Made by a program: the position numbers and the translations under genes. Below the pieces are notes generated by a model. The model worked only from the letters and a program-made list of their open reading frames with translations. It was not told the origin of the DNA and did no database searches. From Prevotellaceae bacterium UBA1746 (GTDB lineage: Bacteria; Bacteroidota; Bacteroidia; Bacteroidales; Bacteroidaceae): DNA of 64,000 nt. Positions 35,098 to 43,359 of this stretch are shown piece after piece (the stretch's first letter is position 1; each line of letters begins with the position of its first letter). The DNA lies in assembly GCA_905369775.1 (NCBI GenBank), contig CAJPJR010000005.1:5269-69268 (forward strand), in the 5' to 3' direction.

Positions 35098-35331
35098 ATG
35101 AAAACCTTTCTTTTTGTGCTTGTCGCCTCATTCTTGTGTCCCTTTTTGTCGGAAAGTGTCTCGGCATCGAATGGTGAAGGGAGTGTTTATGTCTGCAATA
35201 GTAAGCAGGCTAAGGCTTATCACTCTAATTATGATTGTCGCGGACTGAATCGTTGCAAATATGATCCGGATTGTGTGAGCCTGTCGGAGGCGAAACGCCG
35301 TGGGCTGCGCGCTTGTCGCATCTGTTATTGA
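35098..35331 (+). CDS. Small secreted cysteine-containing protein
   Basis: A 77-residue protein with a signal peptide (about 1-23) and a mature part of about 54 residues with six cysteines: VCNSKQAKAYHSNYDCRG, then NRC, then DPDC and a closing ACRIC pair. The YHSNYDCRGL segment with a C-terminal CxxC and EAKRRGLRAC resembles small YHxxxxCxxL zinc-ribbon-like domains in bacterial envelope proteins; function unknown. The ATG lies 52 bp after mnmE, so it may be read through from that gene. It ends directly before a strong bidirectional terminator. Confidence 0.7.
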   Translation: MKTFLFVLVASFLCPFLSESVSASNGEGSVYVCNSKQAKAYHSNYDCRGLNRCKYDPDCVSLSEAKRRGLRACRICY

Positions 35332-35354
35332 CCTTTTTCAGTGGCCTACTCATA

Positions 35355-35390
35355 CAAAACGGGCACTCCGATGAAGGAGTGCCCGTTTTG
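35355..35390. terminator. Bidirectional terminator
   Basis: A perfect 15-bp stem (35355-35369 with 35376-35390), loop GATGAA, with A-rich and T-rich flanks. It separates the small cysteine protein from the convergent hemerythrin-LuxR gene. Confidence 0.85.
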
Positions 35391-35410
35391 CGTGGAGCGA
35401 GTTGGAAAAA

Positions 35411-36355
35411 CTATTGCATTTTCACCTCGTCGATCTTGACGATCCCGTTGACAATGGCGTAGATGGTGAGTCCGCTTACGGAATGGATGTCCAATTTGCG
35501 AGAGATATTTTTGCGGTGCGTGAGGATCGTGTTGATGGAAAGGAAAAGTTCGGCTGCAATTTCCTTGTTGGTCAAACCTTTGACGATGTAGGCAATGATT
35601 TCCCGTTCCCGTTCGGAGAGGGTATTGGCTTCGTCGGTGTTGCCCGGCGTGTAGGTCTTGTTGGCGATGCGCTCTTCGAGCAATTGCACCGCGGGGAAGA
35701 ACAAGGCTTCCTCCATTTCGCAGTGCGCACGCAGGTCGGCTTCGCAGTTGTAGATGCTGAAGAGCACGTTGCAAAGCATGTCGCTCGAAGTTCCTTCGGC
35801 GGGAGTGTAGTATTTGATGATGATGTTTTTGAGTTCCTGCAGCTTCTTGTCCATGCCGTCATGGCTTTTGGAGTATTGCTGTATGCGAAACTCGGTGATG
35901 TTTTCTCCGGAGATGAGCCGATCGACGTAACCGAAGATCTGCCGATTCTCGTGTTCCATGTGCTTGCGCACCTCGTTCATGTATTCGTCGAAGAACTTCA
36001 AGATGAGGAATGCCACCTCGTTTTGTCGAGAGCAGTCGATGGCTTCGAGGAGTTTGCGCCGGATGTGCAGGAGTTGGAAGTCGAGGAAAAAGTCGTGGGC
36101 GGAACGTAAATGGCGCATGAGGGTGGGCATGTGGATTTTTTCCACATAGAATTGCGCGACAGAGGGTCCCTCTTTCATGATATTGGCCACGGCCAAGAAA
36201 GTGTTGGTGTCTACCTTCGACGCCTCGCACACTTCTCTCACCGTGCGCTCGCCCACGCCGAGTTGGATACCGAACCGGCTGATCATTTGGAGCAGTGAGG
36301 GTTGCGAAGCGATGACGTCGCTCATTTTGTCTTGTCCTGTATAATTGATTCCCAT
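35411..36355 (-). CDS. Hemerythrin-domain transcription regulator with LuxR HTH (RIC-like)
   Basis: A 314-residue cytosolic protein. Residues about 15-60 (SLLQMISRFGIQLGVGERTV, then REVCEASKVD) look like the ScdA/RIC N-terminal domain, but without its usual Cys-Cys. Residues about 80-232 form a hemerythrin-like four-helix bundle with candidate iron ligands His87, His97, His132, Glu136, His165, His211 and Glu215. Residues about 246-310 are a LuxR/GerE-type helix-turn-helix (LSEREREIIAYIVKGLTNKE). A di-iron sensor joined to a DNA-binding domain suggests response to NO, oxygen or iron state. It is divergent from the porin/imelysin/di-heme cluster, which it may control; that is inference. Start chosen at the ATG beginning MGINYTG. 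Confidence 0.78.
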   Translation of the reverse strand: MGINYTGQDKMSDVIASQPSLLQMISRFGIQLGVGERTVREVCEASKVDTNTFLAVANIMKEGPSVAQFYVEKIHMPTLMRHLRSAHDFFLDFQLLHIRRKLLEAIDCSRQNEVAFLILKFFDEYMNEVRKHMEHENRQIFGYVDRLISGENITEFRIQQYSKSHDGMDKKLQELKNIIIKYYTPAEGTSSDMLCNVLFSIYNCEADLRAHCEMEEALFFPAVQLLEERIANKTYTPGNTDEANTLSEREREIIAYIVKGLTNKEIAAELFLSINTILTHRKNISRKLDIHSVSGLTIYAIVNGIVKIDEVKMQ

Positions 36356-36555
36356 ATCGTAAGTGATCGAATAGTGGTTCGAATGCCGATCAGGCGGCGC
36401 AATGTGAGGCGTCGGTGACCGAGTTGCCGTTGCGTTCTCGTGGCGCCGTCGGGTGCACGGGAAGGGGTGTTGTGCAGACGAGCTTTTGCCGCCACGTCCG
36501 CGCATGTATTGCAGAAAGTGACGGGAGCAAAAGCCATTGGCAACTGTTCTGTCGG

Positions 36556-36583
36556 CAAAGATACGATTTTTTTGTGAGTCAAT
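36556..36583 (-). promoter_or_regulatory. Promoter of the hemerythrin-LuxR regulator
   Basis: The minus strand has TATCTTTG (36563 down to 36556), a perfect -7 element, with ATTG 16 nt upstream (36583-36580), a shorter spacing than usual. A start near 36548 would give a leader of about 190 nt. Confidence 0.55.
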
Positions 36584-36663
36584 AATCACCACAAATGGGT
36601 ATTCATTCTCCCGTTTTAAGAATTTAGAACGATAAGAGGGAGACGAAATACCCACATTTGGTG

Positions 36664-36695
36664 ATTGTTTCTCCGAGATGGAGTGTGTAATTTTG
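36664..36695 (+). promoter_or_regulatory. Promoter of the first porin gene
   Basis: ATTG (36664-36667), 20 nt, TAATTTTG (36688-36695). The start would lie about 18 nt before the ATG at 36721. This probably drives the cluster to its right. Confidence 0.62.
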
Positions 36696-36720
36696 CAGGT
36701 GAAAATCAAAGTGAGACAAG

Positions 36721-38187
36721 ATGAAAATCAACGGATATGCGATGTCGCTCCTTTTGGGCATTGCGTTTACGAGTACAGCCGGCGCACAGTGTCCGATTAA
36801 GGATAGCATTATGGGTGTTGGCCGGAGTTTTGAAACTTATGATGCCCGTTCGACCGATCAGCGTGGGGAACGTCCCGATGCGATGACCGGTGCGACGGAA
36901 CAACATCACGGCGCCGACGGGCAAGTAAATCCCGCCGGTGCGAAACTGTGTCCGATGGGCGGTGAATACGATGGTTTCCGTCGTTTCCGTCTCGGTGGTT
37001 ACGGCGAAATGGTTTCCGCTTTCAAGGATTACGGCATGAATCGTTTCTATGGTCATCCGGAAGGCAGTCCGAAAGAATCGCGTGCCACGATTTCTATCCC
37101 TCGCTTTGTTTTGGCCTTAGACTATAAGTTCTCGCCCAAATGGGTGCTCGGTGCCGAGATCGAATTCGAGTCCGGCGGTACGGGCACGGCTGTGGAACTG
37201 GAAAGATCTGAGAACGGCGAATATGAAACGGAGTTGGAGAAGGGTGGTGAAGTGGCCATTGAGCAATTTCACCTCACGCGCCTGATCCATCCTGCGTTTA
37301 ATGTTCGTGTAGGTCACATGATTGTGCCGGTTGGGCTGACCAATGCGCACCACGAGCCGATGAACTTCTTCGGAACGGTGCGTCCGGAAGGCGAATCGTC
37401 GCTCATTCCCTGCACCTGGCACGAAACGGGCTTGGCCTTCTACGGCACCTTCGGGCAGAAAGCCGCACGTTTCAATTACCAAGCGATGGTGGTTTCCGGC
37501 TTGAATGCCAATGGATTCGACCGCAACAACTGGGTGCAGAAAGGCAAACAGGGTAAATTCGAAGAAGACCGTTTGCAGCATCCAGCTTTCGCGGCCCGAC
37601 TGGATTGGACCGGTGTGCCGGGGTTGCGCGCCGGTGTCAGCTATTATTATTGCGACAACGCCGGTGGCAATGCCGATATTTCCACCGTTTACAATACGAA
37701 GTTCCCCGTTAATATCTTCACGGTGGACGCACAGTATGTGCATCCCTATGTGATTGCCCGCGCCAACGTGCTGACCGGCAATGTCGGCAATGCCGGCGAA
37801 CTGAGTCTGCGCAACGGCAAGCTCAACAAGCTGGCTCCCTACACGCGTCTGGTGCCGGTGGCCAAGCGGGCTGTGAGTTACGCCGGCGAAGTGGGCCTGA
37901 ACTTGCGCAACATCATCGGTCGCGAGGATTTGCCCGAAATCATTCCCTTCGTTCGCTACGAATATTACAATGCACAGGAAGAGGGCGATAAGAGTCGCGC
38001 TTATATCTCAGTGATGGATCAGCGACTGAAAACCTCGATGTGGGTGTTCGGTCTGAACTACCGCGTCGGCAACGGCATTGTGGTGAAGGCTGACTACACA
38101 ACGCGACGCATCGGTGGCGGGCAGTTCAATTCTGAAAACGAATTTGCCCTCGGTGTGGCCTTCAATGCGTGGTTCCTCAATAAATAA
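36721..38187 (+). CDS. Outer-membrane porin-like beta-barrel protein
   Basis: A 488-residue exported protein with a signal peptide (about 1-22, ending AGAQ). Residues about 23-90 are polar with cysteines (AQCPIKDS; GAKLCPMGGEYDG). A porin-like barrel follows, starting FRRFRLGGYGEMV and showing alternating strands such as SPKWVLGAEIEFESGG, FNVRVGHMIVPVG and LRAGVSYYYCDN, ending in an aromatic-rich strand (VAFNAWFLNK). It resembles phosphate-selective OprO/OprP-type porins in layout; the substrate is unknown. As first gene after the divergent promoters, ahead of the imelysin and di-heme genes, it may supply the outer-membrane step for that cluster. Confidence 0.75.
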   Translation: MKINGYAMSLLLGIAFTSTAGAQCPIKDSIMGVGRSFETYDARSTDQRGERPDAMTGATEQHHGADGQVNPAGAKLCPMGGEYDGFRRFRLGGYGEMVSAFKDYGMNRFYGHPEGSPKESRATISIPRFVLALDYKFSPKWVLGAEIEFESGGTGTAVELERSENGEYETELEKGGEVAIEQFHLTRLIHPAFNVRVGHMIVPVGLTNAHHEPMNFFGTVRPEGESSLIPCTWHETGLAFYGTFGQKAARFNYQAMVVSGLNANGFDRNNWVQKGKQGKFEEDRLQHPAFAARLDWTGVPGLRAGVSYYYCDNAGGNADISTVYNTKFPVNIFTVDAQYVHPYVIARANVLTGNVGNAGELSLRNGKLNKLAPYTRLVPVAKRAVSYAGEVGLNLRNIIGREDLPEIIPFVRYEYYNAQEEGDKSRAYISVMDQRLKTSMWVFGLNYRVGNGIVVKADYTTRRIGGGQFNSENEFALGVAFNAWFLNK

Positions 38188-38341
38188 GGAACGCATCGAA
38201 CGCCCCTCCAACCTCCTGCACGTGTGCTTGCCGCGATGCGAAAGCGCGTAGGGAAATCCTCATTGCGCGTCCCGCACGCCTTGCAACATGCTGCTCCAAA
38301 ACGAAAAAAGAAATATCCAAATACCCAACAAACAACCTATT

Positions 38342-39562
38342 ATGAAAAAGTGTGTGTTCGCTCTTGCGCTCCTTCTTTCGGGCGCCGGTGTCCTCGCTTC
38401 CTGTGACAAGGATGAACCCAAGGTGGTAGAAAACGTGGATCCTACCAACCTGGACTACAACTCCACGAACGCCGGAAACTGGACCAGCTATGCCGATCTC
38501 GTAGCCCGTTTGCTCGTCAACGACTCGAAGACCCTGCTGCGTGCTTGGACCGAACAATACGAATCGGACTACGATTCGAAGGGTGAGCCCATATCTTACG
38601 CTCGTCTCTTCGAAGGCGAAACGCCTTACAACAAGAGCGAAGACGGCACGCTCGCTGCGCGCACTCCTTATTTCAACACCCAACTCGATGCCATCGAGCA
38701 GATCATCGACGGTTGCGTTGAGATTTCGAGCGAAGTCGGCGAAAAGAAAATCGGCGACCCCCTCGAGAAGTTCAACAAGGGCAAGAAAACCGAAGCGCTC
38801 TACGCCGTGGAATCTTGGTACTCTTGGCACTCTCGCGACGACTACCAGAACAACATCCTCTCGATTCGCAATGCACTGCTTTGCTCGCGCGATGGTAAGT
38901 TCGACCACACCGCCGACGGCGTGTCGATCCTCAACTACGTAGCTGCGAAGGGCAACCACCAGCTCACGCAAAAGGTTTACAAGGCTGTGCTCGCTGCCGC
39001 CGATGCCATCAAAGCCATCCCTCAACCTTTCCGCAACAACATCAACAGCAAGGAAGCCCTTGCCGCTCAAGAAGCTTGCGGTGAACTCAGCGAAGTGCTC
39101 GACAAGGAACTCAAGCCCTGGCTGCGTGACAATGCCGATGAGGAGGCCTACAAGAAGATCATCAAGAAGTATGTGGACAACGTTGTGCTTCCCACTTACG
39201 CTGATCTCGTGACGAAGAACGAAGCCTTGCTCAAGGCCGTCGAAGCACTGCGTGCAAAACCCAGCAACGAAGCCTTCAAGGCTGCAGCTGATGCATGGCT
39301 CGATGCACGTGCTCCCTGGGAAACGAGTGAAGCCTTCCTTTTCGGTCCGGTTGCGAAGTTCAATCTCGACCCTAACATGGACTCTTGGCCCCTCGACCAG
39401 GTACACATTGTCAACATCCTCAAGACCGGCGATTACTCTCAGCTGAACTGGAACCCCGGTCAGTCGGAGGACGCCATCCAGACGGCACAGAATGTACGTG
39501 GTTACCACACGCTCGAATACTTGCTCTTCAAGGACGGCAAACCCCGTACGGTGAAGAAGTAA
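38342..39562 (+). CDS. Imelysin family (M75-like) lipoprotein
   Basis: A 406-residue lipoprotein (signal to VLASC, Cys20) of the imelysin/IrpA family. The family's GxHxxE motif is present near the C-terminus, GYHTLE (Gly387, His389, Glu392), in RGYHTLEYLLF. The rest is helical, as expected for the two four-helix-bundle halves. Imelysins such as IrpA and EfeO-type proteins take part in iron acquisition; peptidase activity is doubtful. The next gene is a di-heme oxidoreductase, as in known imelysin gene clusters. ATG chosen at the start of the lipoprotein signal; an in-frame start 18 codons earlier exists. Confidence 0.87.
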   Translation: MKKCVFALALLLSGAGVLASCDKDEPKVVENVDPTNLDYNSTNAGNWTSYADLVARLLVNDSKTLLRAWTEQYESDYDSKGEPISYARLFEGETPYNKSEDGTLAARTPYFNTQLDAIEQIIDGCVEISSEVGEKKIGDPLEKFNKGKKTEALYAVESWYSWHSRDDYQNNILSIRNALLCSRDGKFDHTADGVSILNYVAAKGNHQLTQKVYKAVLAAADAIKAIPQPFRNNINSKEALAAQEACGELSEVLDKELKPWLRDNADEEAYKKIIKKYVDNVVLPTYADLVTKNEALLKAVEALRAKPSNEAFKAAADAWLDARAPWETSEAFLFGPVAKFNLDPNMDSWPLDQVHIVNILKTGDYSQLNWNPGQSEDAIQTAQNVRGYHTLEYLLFKDGKPRTVKK

Positions 39563-39655
39563 TTCCGAATCCCGTTTCCTTGACGCATATCGGGCCACGC
39601 TCTTTCTCGTGTAGAAATACGTGAGTCACATTATGTTTCAAAGAACGCTCCTTTC

Positions 39656-39686
39656 GGAGGGTGCAACCGCACGGGTTGCGCCCTCC
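39656..39686 (+). terminator. Possible terminator after the imelysin gene
   Basis: GGAGGG-T-GCAACC (39656-39668) pairs with GGTTGC-G-CCCTCC (39674-39686); only a weak T-tract follows. It could allow partial readthrough into the di-heme gene. Confidence 0.6.
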
Positions 39687-39799
39687 CTTCTGCATTTTAA
39701 GTCTATCCGTGCGAAATTCGATGGAAACGTGGCGAAAAACGGGCTGCGCCGCAGCGTGCACTCGATTTTTTACCTCGACTGTTGAACAGACGAACAGAT

Positions 39800-41248
39800 A
39801 TGAACAAAATTCTTACTTCCTCTTTCCTCCTTTTGGGCGCACTTTCGCTGCTCAGTTGCGAGAACGACGACCTCCAAGTGACCGAAACCGAAGTCCCCAC
39901 CGGTTTTGCCCCCTCGGCCGGCATTTCGACGGTCTACATGAGTTCGTCACTGGCTTACGACCAGAGTTCGCCTTGGGTGACGGGCCAATTGGCACGCCGC
40001 TTCCAAGAGGGCGACGGCCTCTATGACGACCCGCGTTCGTCGGCCGACGGTCTCGGTCCCGTCTACGCGGGATACGCTTGCGGTAGTTGTCACCGCAATG
40101 CCGGCCGTACCGTGCCGGCGGTGTGGACCAAACGCAAAGACGGCGCTTACGGTTCGGGCGACTACGGTTTCTCGGCCATGTTGTGCTACATCACGCGCCG
40201 CAATGGTGCCTTCTTCCAAAATTATGGCCGTGTGCTGCACGACCAAAGCATTTACGGCGTCGACGCCGAAGGCAAGGTCAAAGTAACTTGGCGCTACGAA
40301 AAAGGCACCTTCCCCGACGGCGAACCCTACGAACTCGCTGCCCCATCCTACACCATCACCGATTGGTACAAACCCGGTCCCGACGGCAAACCGATACGTC
40401 CGGAAGATCTCTACATCAGCGTGCGTATTCCGTTGCGCCACGTCGGCATGGGACAGATGATGGCGCTCGACCGCAAAGAAATCGAAGACTTGGCGCGCAA
40501 GAGCAACTATCCCGAATACGGCATCTCCGGTCGCGCTAACTACATCTTCGAGCGCGGCAAATATCAACTCGGACTTTCGGGCAACAAGGCGCAGCACGCC
40601 GACCTCACCGTGGAACTCGGCTTCTCGAGCGACATGGGTGTGACCAACAGCCGCTATCCCGAGGAAATTTCTGAAGGACAATCGCAGATTGCGCAGGCGA
40701 GTGCGATGGGACTGGCCTATCACGGGCTCGAAGTCTCCACCGAAGACATGGAGAACGTCGATCTCTACCTGCACACCCTCGGTGTGCCGGCACGCCGCAA
40801 CGTGAACGACCCCGAAGTGAAGCGCGGCGAACAAATGTTCTACCAAGCCAAGTGTCACCTGTGCCACGTCACCACTTTGCACACCCGTCCGCGCGGTGCC
40901 ACCTTGTTGGCCGGCACCGAATTGCCCTGGCTCGGCAACCAGACCATTCACCCCTATTCTGATTATCTGCTGCACGACATGGGCAGTGAGATCATGGGCG
41001 TGGGTCTCAACGACCACTATGTGAGCGGTTTGGCCCGCGGTTGCGAATGGCGCACCACGCCGTTGTGGGGCATCGGCCTGCAAGAGAAGGTAGACGGACA
41101 CACCTATTTCTTGCACGACGGCCGTGCGCGCAATTTCACCGAGGCCATCCTTTGGCACGGCGGCGAAGGCGAAGCTTCCAAGCGTCTTTTCATGAAGATG
41201 CCGAAGAAAGATCGCCAAGCCTTGATCAAGTTCCTCGAATCGCTCTGA
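39800..41248 (+). CDS. Di-heme c-type oxidoreductase lipoprotein (DHOR family)
   Basis: A 482-residue lipoprotein (signal to LLSC, Cys20) with two heme c attachment motifs, CGSCH (Cys94-His98, in YACGSCHRNAG) and CHLCH (Cys352-His356). Sequences such as RFQEGDGLYDDP, IRPEDLYISVRIP and HDGRARNFTEAILWHGGE match the di-heme thiol-oxidoreductase-like family (PF06537), related to cytochrome c peroxidases. Genes of this type sit beside imelysins in iron-uptake clusters of other bacteria. It needs covalent heme attachment, which the CcsBA protein encoded at 44480-46510 could provide. The ATG is the one beginning the lipoprotein signal (MNKILTSSF). Confidence 0.87.
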   Translation: MNKILTSSFLLLGALSLLSCENDDLQVTETEVPTGFAPSAGISTVYMSSSLAYDQSSPWVTGQLARRFQEGDGLYDDPRSSADGLGPVYAGYACGSCHRNAGRTVPAVWTKRKDGAYGSGDYGFSAMLCYITRRNGAFFQNYGRVLHDQSIYGVDAEGKVKVTWRYEKGTFPDGEPYELAAPSYTITDWYKPGPDGKPIRPEDLYISVRIPLRHVGMGQMMALDRKEIEDLARKSNYPEYGISGRANYIFERGKYQLGLSGNKAQHADLTVELGFSSDMGVTNSRYPEEISEGQSQIAQASAMGLAYHGLEVSTEDMENVDLYLHTLGVPARRNVNDPEVKRGEQMFYQAKCHLCHVTTLHTRPRGATLLAGTELPWLGNQTIHPYSDYLLHDMGSEIMGVGLNDHYVSGLARGCEWRTTPLWGIGLQEKVDGHTYFLHDGRARNFTEAILWHGGEGEASKRLFMKMPKKDRQALIKFLESL

Positions 41249-41318
41249 TCCGTTCCCTTTTCTCCCCTCCCATTTCACAATTCGACTTTTTGTCACAACA
41301 AGACAACCCCATATCACA

Positions 41319-42539
41319 ATGAAACATCTCATTGCTTTTGCCCTTTCCGCCTGTGCGCTGCTCCCTCTCCACGCCCAGGACGAAGCCACCGCCAACGGTG
41401 TGGTGAGCATCGACGACAACCGAGCGCTCACCGTGCGCAGCAACAACGGCAGCTTCGAGTTCAAGCCCTACCTCATGGTGCAAACTCACGGTGCCTTCAA
41501 TTGGTATGACGATGAAGGGCTGGACAAGGCCTACAATCAAGACAATGTGGCCAACTCCGGCTTCGCCATGCCTTATGCCGTGCTCGGTTTCACCGGCAAG
41601 GCCTACGACAAAGTGACCTACAACCTCTCGATCAATGCCGCCGCCAGCGGTGCCAACGTGTTGCAGCAGGCGTGGTTCGACGTCAAGGTGAACAACGGCT
41701 TCGGTCTCCGCGCCGGTAAGTTCAAGACGCCGTTTGCCCACGCCTATCTCACCACCCTCGGCGAGACGCTTCTCCCCATGCTGCCCACTTCGCTCACGGC
41801 TCCCGTCATTTTGCCCCATTCTCTCAATGCCGTCACCCCTTCGATGGCCACGGGCTTCGACCTCGGTGTCGAGGCACACGGTTTGTTTGCCGTGGGCAAG
41901 GAAAGTAAGTTGGGCTACCAGTTGGGCGTTTTCAATGGCACCGGCTCCGGCACGAATGCTGCCACGAAGACCTTCTCCGACGATTGGCACATTCCCTCGT
42001 TGCTCTACGCCGGTCGCCTCACTTATCAGCCTTGGGGCGTGATGCCCGCCACGCAGGGAAGTCCGAAACTGCTCAATGCGCAAAAAATGCTCGTCGGCCT
42101 CAGCGGAAGCCTCAATGTAGAGAGCGAAAACGAGAGCACCAACGACTCGCGCTTCGGTTTTGAATTCGCCATGCTCTACCATCGTTGGTATTTCGCCGCC
42201 GAAGGTTACGCCATGCACATGGGTTTCACCAAACGCATGAAGCTCAATGACAAATTCAACTTCTACGGTGGTTATGCACAGGTGGGTTATTTCGCCACGC
42301 CCCAGTTGCAGCTCGCCGCGCGCTATGATTTCTTCGATCGCAACGGCAGCAACCTCGACGGTACGCTCAACTCGCCCGCGCTCGGCTTCAACTATTTCTT
42401 CCCCGGCACGGGGCTGAAGCTCTCGGCCATGTATCAGTACACCGGTCGCTGGAAGCACAAGACCCAGCTCGATCGTGACAACGACGACCTCGGCATTGCC
42501 ACACACAGTGCCCGTTTGCAATTGCAATACTCCTTCTAA
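41319..42539 (+). CDS. OprO/OprP-like porin
   Basis: A 406-residue outer-membrane protein with a signal peptide (1-20, ending LHA). Its barrel resembles phosphate-selective porins O and P: FEFKPYLMVQTHGAFNWYDD, NNGFGLRAGKFKTPFAHAYL, then a closing region ending in LQLQYSF with the terminal phenylalanine recognised by the Bam complex. Substrate specificity cannot be read. It lies 70 bp after the di-heme gene and 24 bp before the mono-heme lipoprotein, so the three probably share a transcript. It is distinct in sequence from the first porin of the cluster. Confidence 0.82.
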   Translation: MKHLIAFALSACALLPLHAQDEATANGVVSIDDNRALTVRSNNGSFEFKPYLMVQTHGAFNWYDDEGLDKAYNQDNVANSGFAMPYAVLGFTGKAYDKVTYNLSINAAASGANVLQQAWFDVKVNNGFGLRAGKFKTPFAHAYLTTLGETLLPMLPTSLTAPVILPHSLNAVTPSMATGFDLGVEAHGLFAVGKESKLGYQLGVFNGTGSGTNAATKTFSDDWHIPSLLYAGRLTYQPWGVMPATQGSPKLLNAQKMLVGLSGSLNVESENESTNDSRFGFEFAMLYHRWYFAAEGYAMHMGFTKRMKLNDKFNFYGGYAQVGYFATPQLQLAARYDFFDRNGSNLDGTLNSPALGFNYFFPGTGLKLSAMYQYTGRWKHKTQLDRDNDDLGIATHSARLQLQYSF

Positions 42540-42563
42540 CGAACGCTCTTTCCTCATTTGGAC

Positions 42564-43304
42564 ATGAACAAAATTCTTACGTTTTTGTGGTGTTGCGCCG
42601 CTTTGCTCCTGGCCTCGTGCGACTCGGGCAACATTCACGAAGAAACGGCGACCACCACCCGCGAAGGACTCACCGTGCGGATGACCGGACGGCTCCGCGG
42701 TGCCGAAAGTTGGAGTGATCGTTACCAAGTGGTGCTCGCCGCCTTTGCCGACGGGAGCGACTACACGCTGGTGCAGAAAGAAATCCCCTCGCAGTTGATC
42801 GACGGCGACTCGGTGAATCTCGTGCTCAGCGGCGTACCCTCCGAAGCCAATCGGGTGCAGCTCTGTGTCGTAGACCGTGTGCGCGAGCGCGTCGCCACTT
42901 TCTCCGATCTCAAACTCACCCCCAAAATGTTTGAGCGCACGCGCGACACGCTGCGCTTCGACGTCGGCCGCTCCAATGTGGGCATGTATGCCGTGGTTGA
43001 GGACCATCTCTTCGACAACCTCTGCAGCAAGTGCCACGGCACCAACGGTCACGCCGCGGCTGGCATGGATCTGCGCAAAGGCCACGCTTATGCAGCCACG
43101 GTGGGCGTCGCCTCGCGTCTCAACCCTGAGGCGCAACGCATCGTGCCCGGACAGGCCGACAACAGTTGGCTGGTGCGCGTGCTCACCGAAGGCAACGAAG
43201 GGCTCACCCACTACAAAGACCACACGCTCATCCTCAACAATGAGCGCGACAGCAAGTATTTCACGCTCCTCAAAGACTGGATCAACGCCGGAGCGAAACC
43301 TTAA
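42564..43304 (+). CDS. Mono-heme cytochrome c-like lipoprotein
   Basis: A 246-residue lipoprotein (signal to LLLASC, Cys19). The first about 140 residues are beta-rich and not recognised (LTVRMTGRLRGAESW; VVLAAFADGSDYTLV). A C-terminal cytochrome c-like domain carries one heme motif, CSKCH (Cys154-His158) in LCSKCHGTNGHAAAG. It may be an electron partner of the di-heme oxidoreductase. It is followed by a hairpin and the Rid-like gene. ATG chosen at MNKILTFLW, two codons inside the longest frame. Confidence 0.75.
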   Translation: MNKILTFLWCCAALLLASCDSGNIHEETATTTREGLTVRMTGRLRGAESWSDRYQVVLAAFADGSDYTLVQKEIPSQLIDGDSVNLVLSGVPSEANRVQLCVVDRVRERVATFSDLKLTPKMFERTRDTLRFDVGRSNVGMYAVVEDHLFDNLCSKCHGTNGHAAAGMDLRKGHAYAATVGVASRLNPEAQRIVPGQADNSWLVRVLTEGNEGLTHYKDHTLILNNERDSKYFTLLKDWINAGAKP

Positions 43305-43317
43305 TTCCACGATAAAG

Positions 43318-43340
43318 CGAGAAGGCAGCTTGCCTTCTCG
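43318..43340 (+). terminator. Hairpin between the cytochrome and Rid-like genes
   Basis: A perfect 10-bp stem, CGAGAAGGCA (43318-43327) with TGCCTTCTCG (43331-43340), loop GCT. There is only a weak T-tract, so it may be a processing or attenuation hairpin and not a full terminator. Confidence 0.5.
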
Positions 43341-43359
43341 CGTCGTGTCTTTCTAAACA

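Larger units (their letters stand above)
36356..36720. other. Divergent intergenic region of the hemerythrin regulator and porin genes
   Basis: 365 bp with no gene of its own. The left half (about 36356-36555) would be the untranslated leader of the regulator. The right 165 bp hold the two divergent promoters listed separately. I see no clear Fur-type palindrome. Confidence 0.55.
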
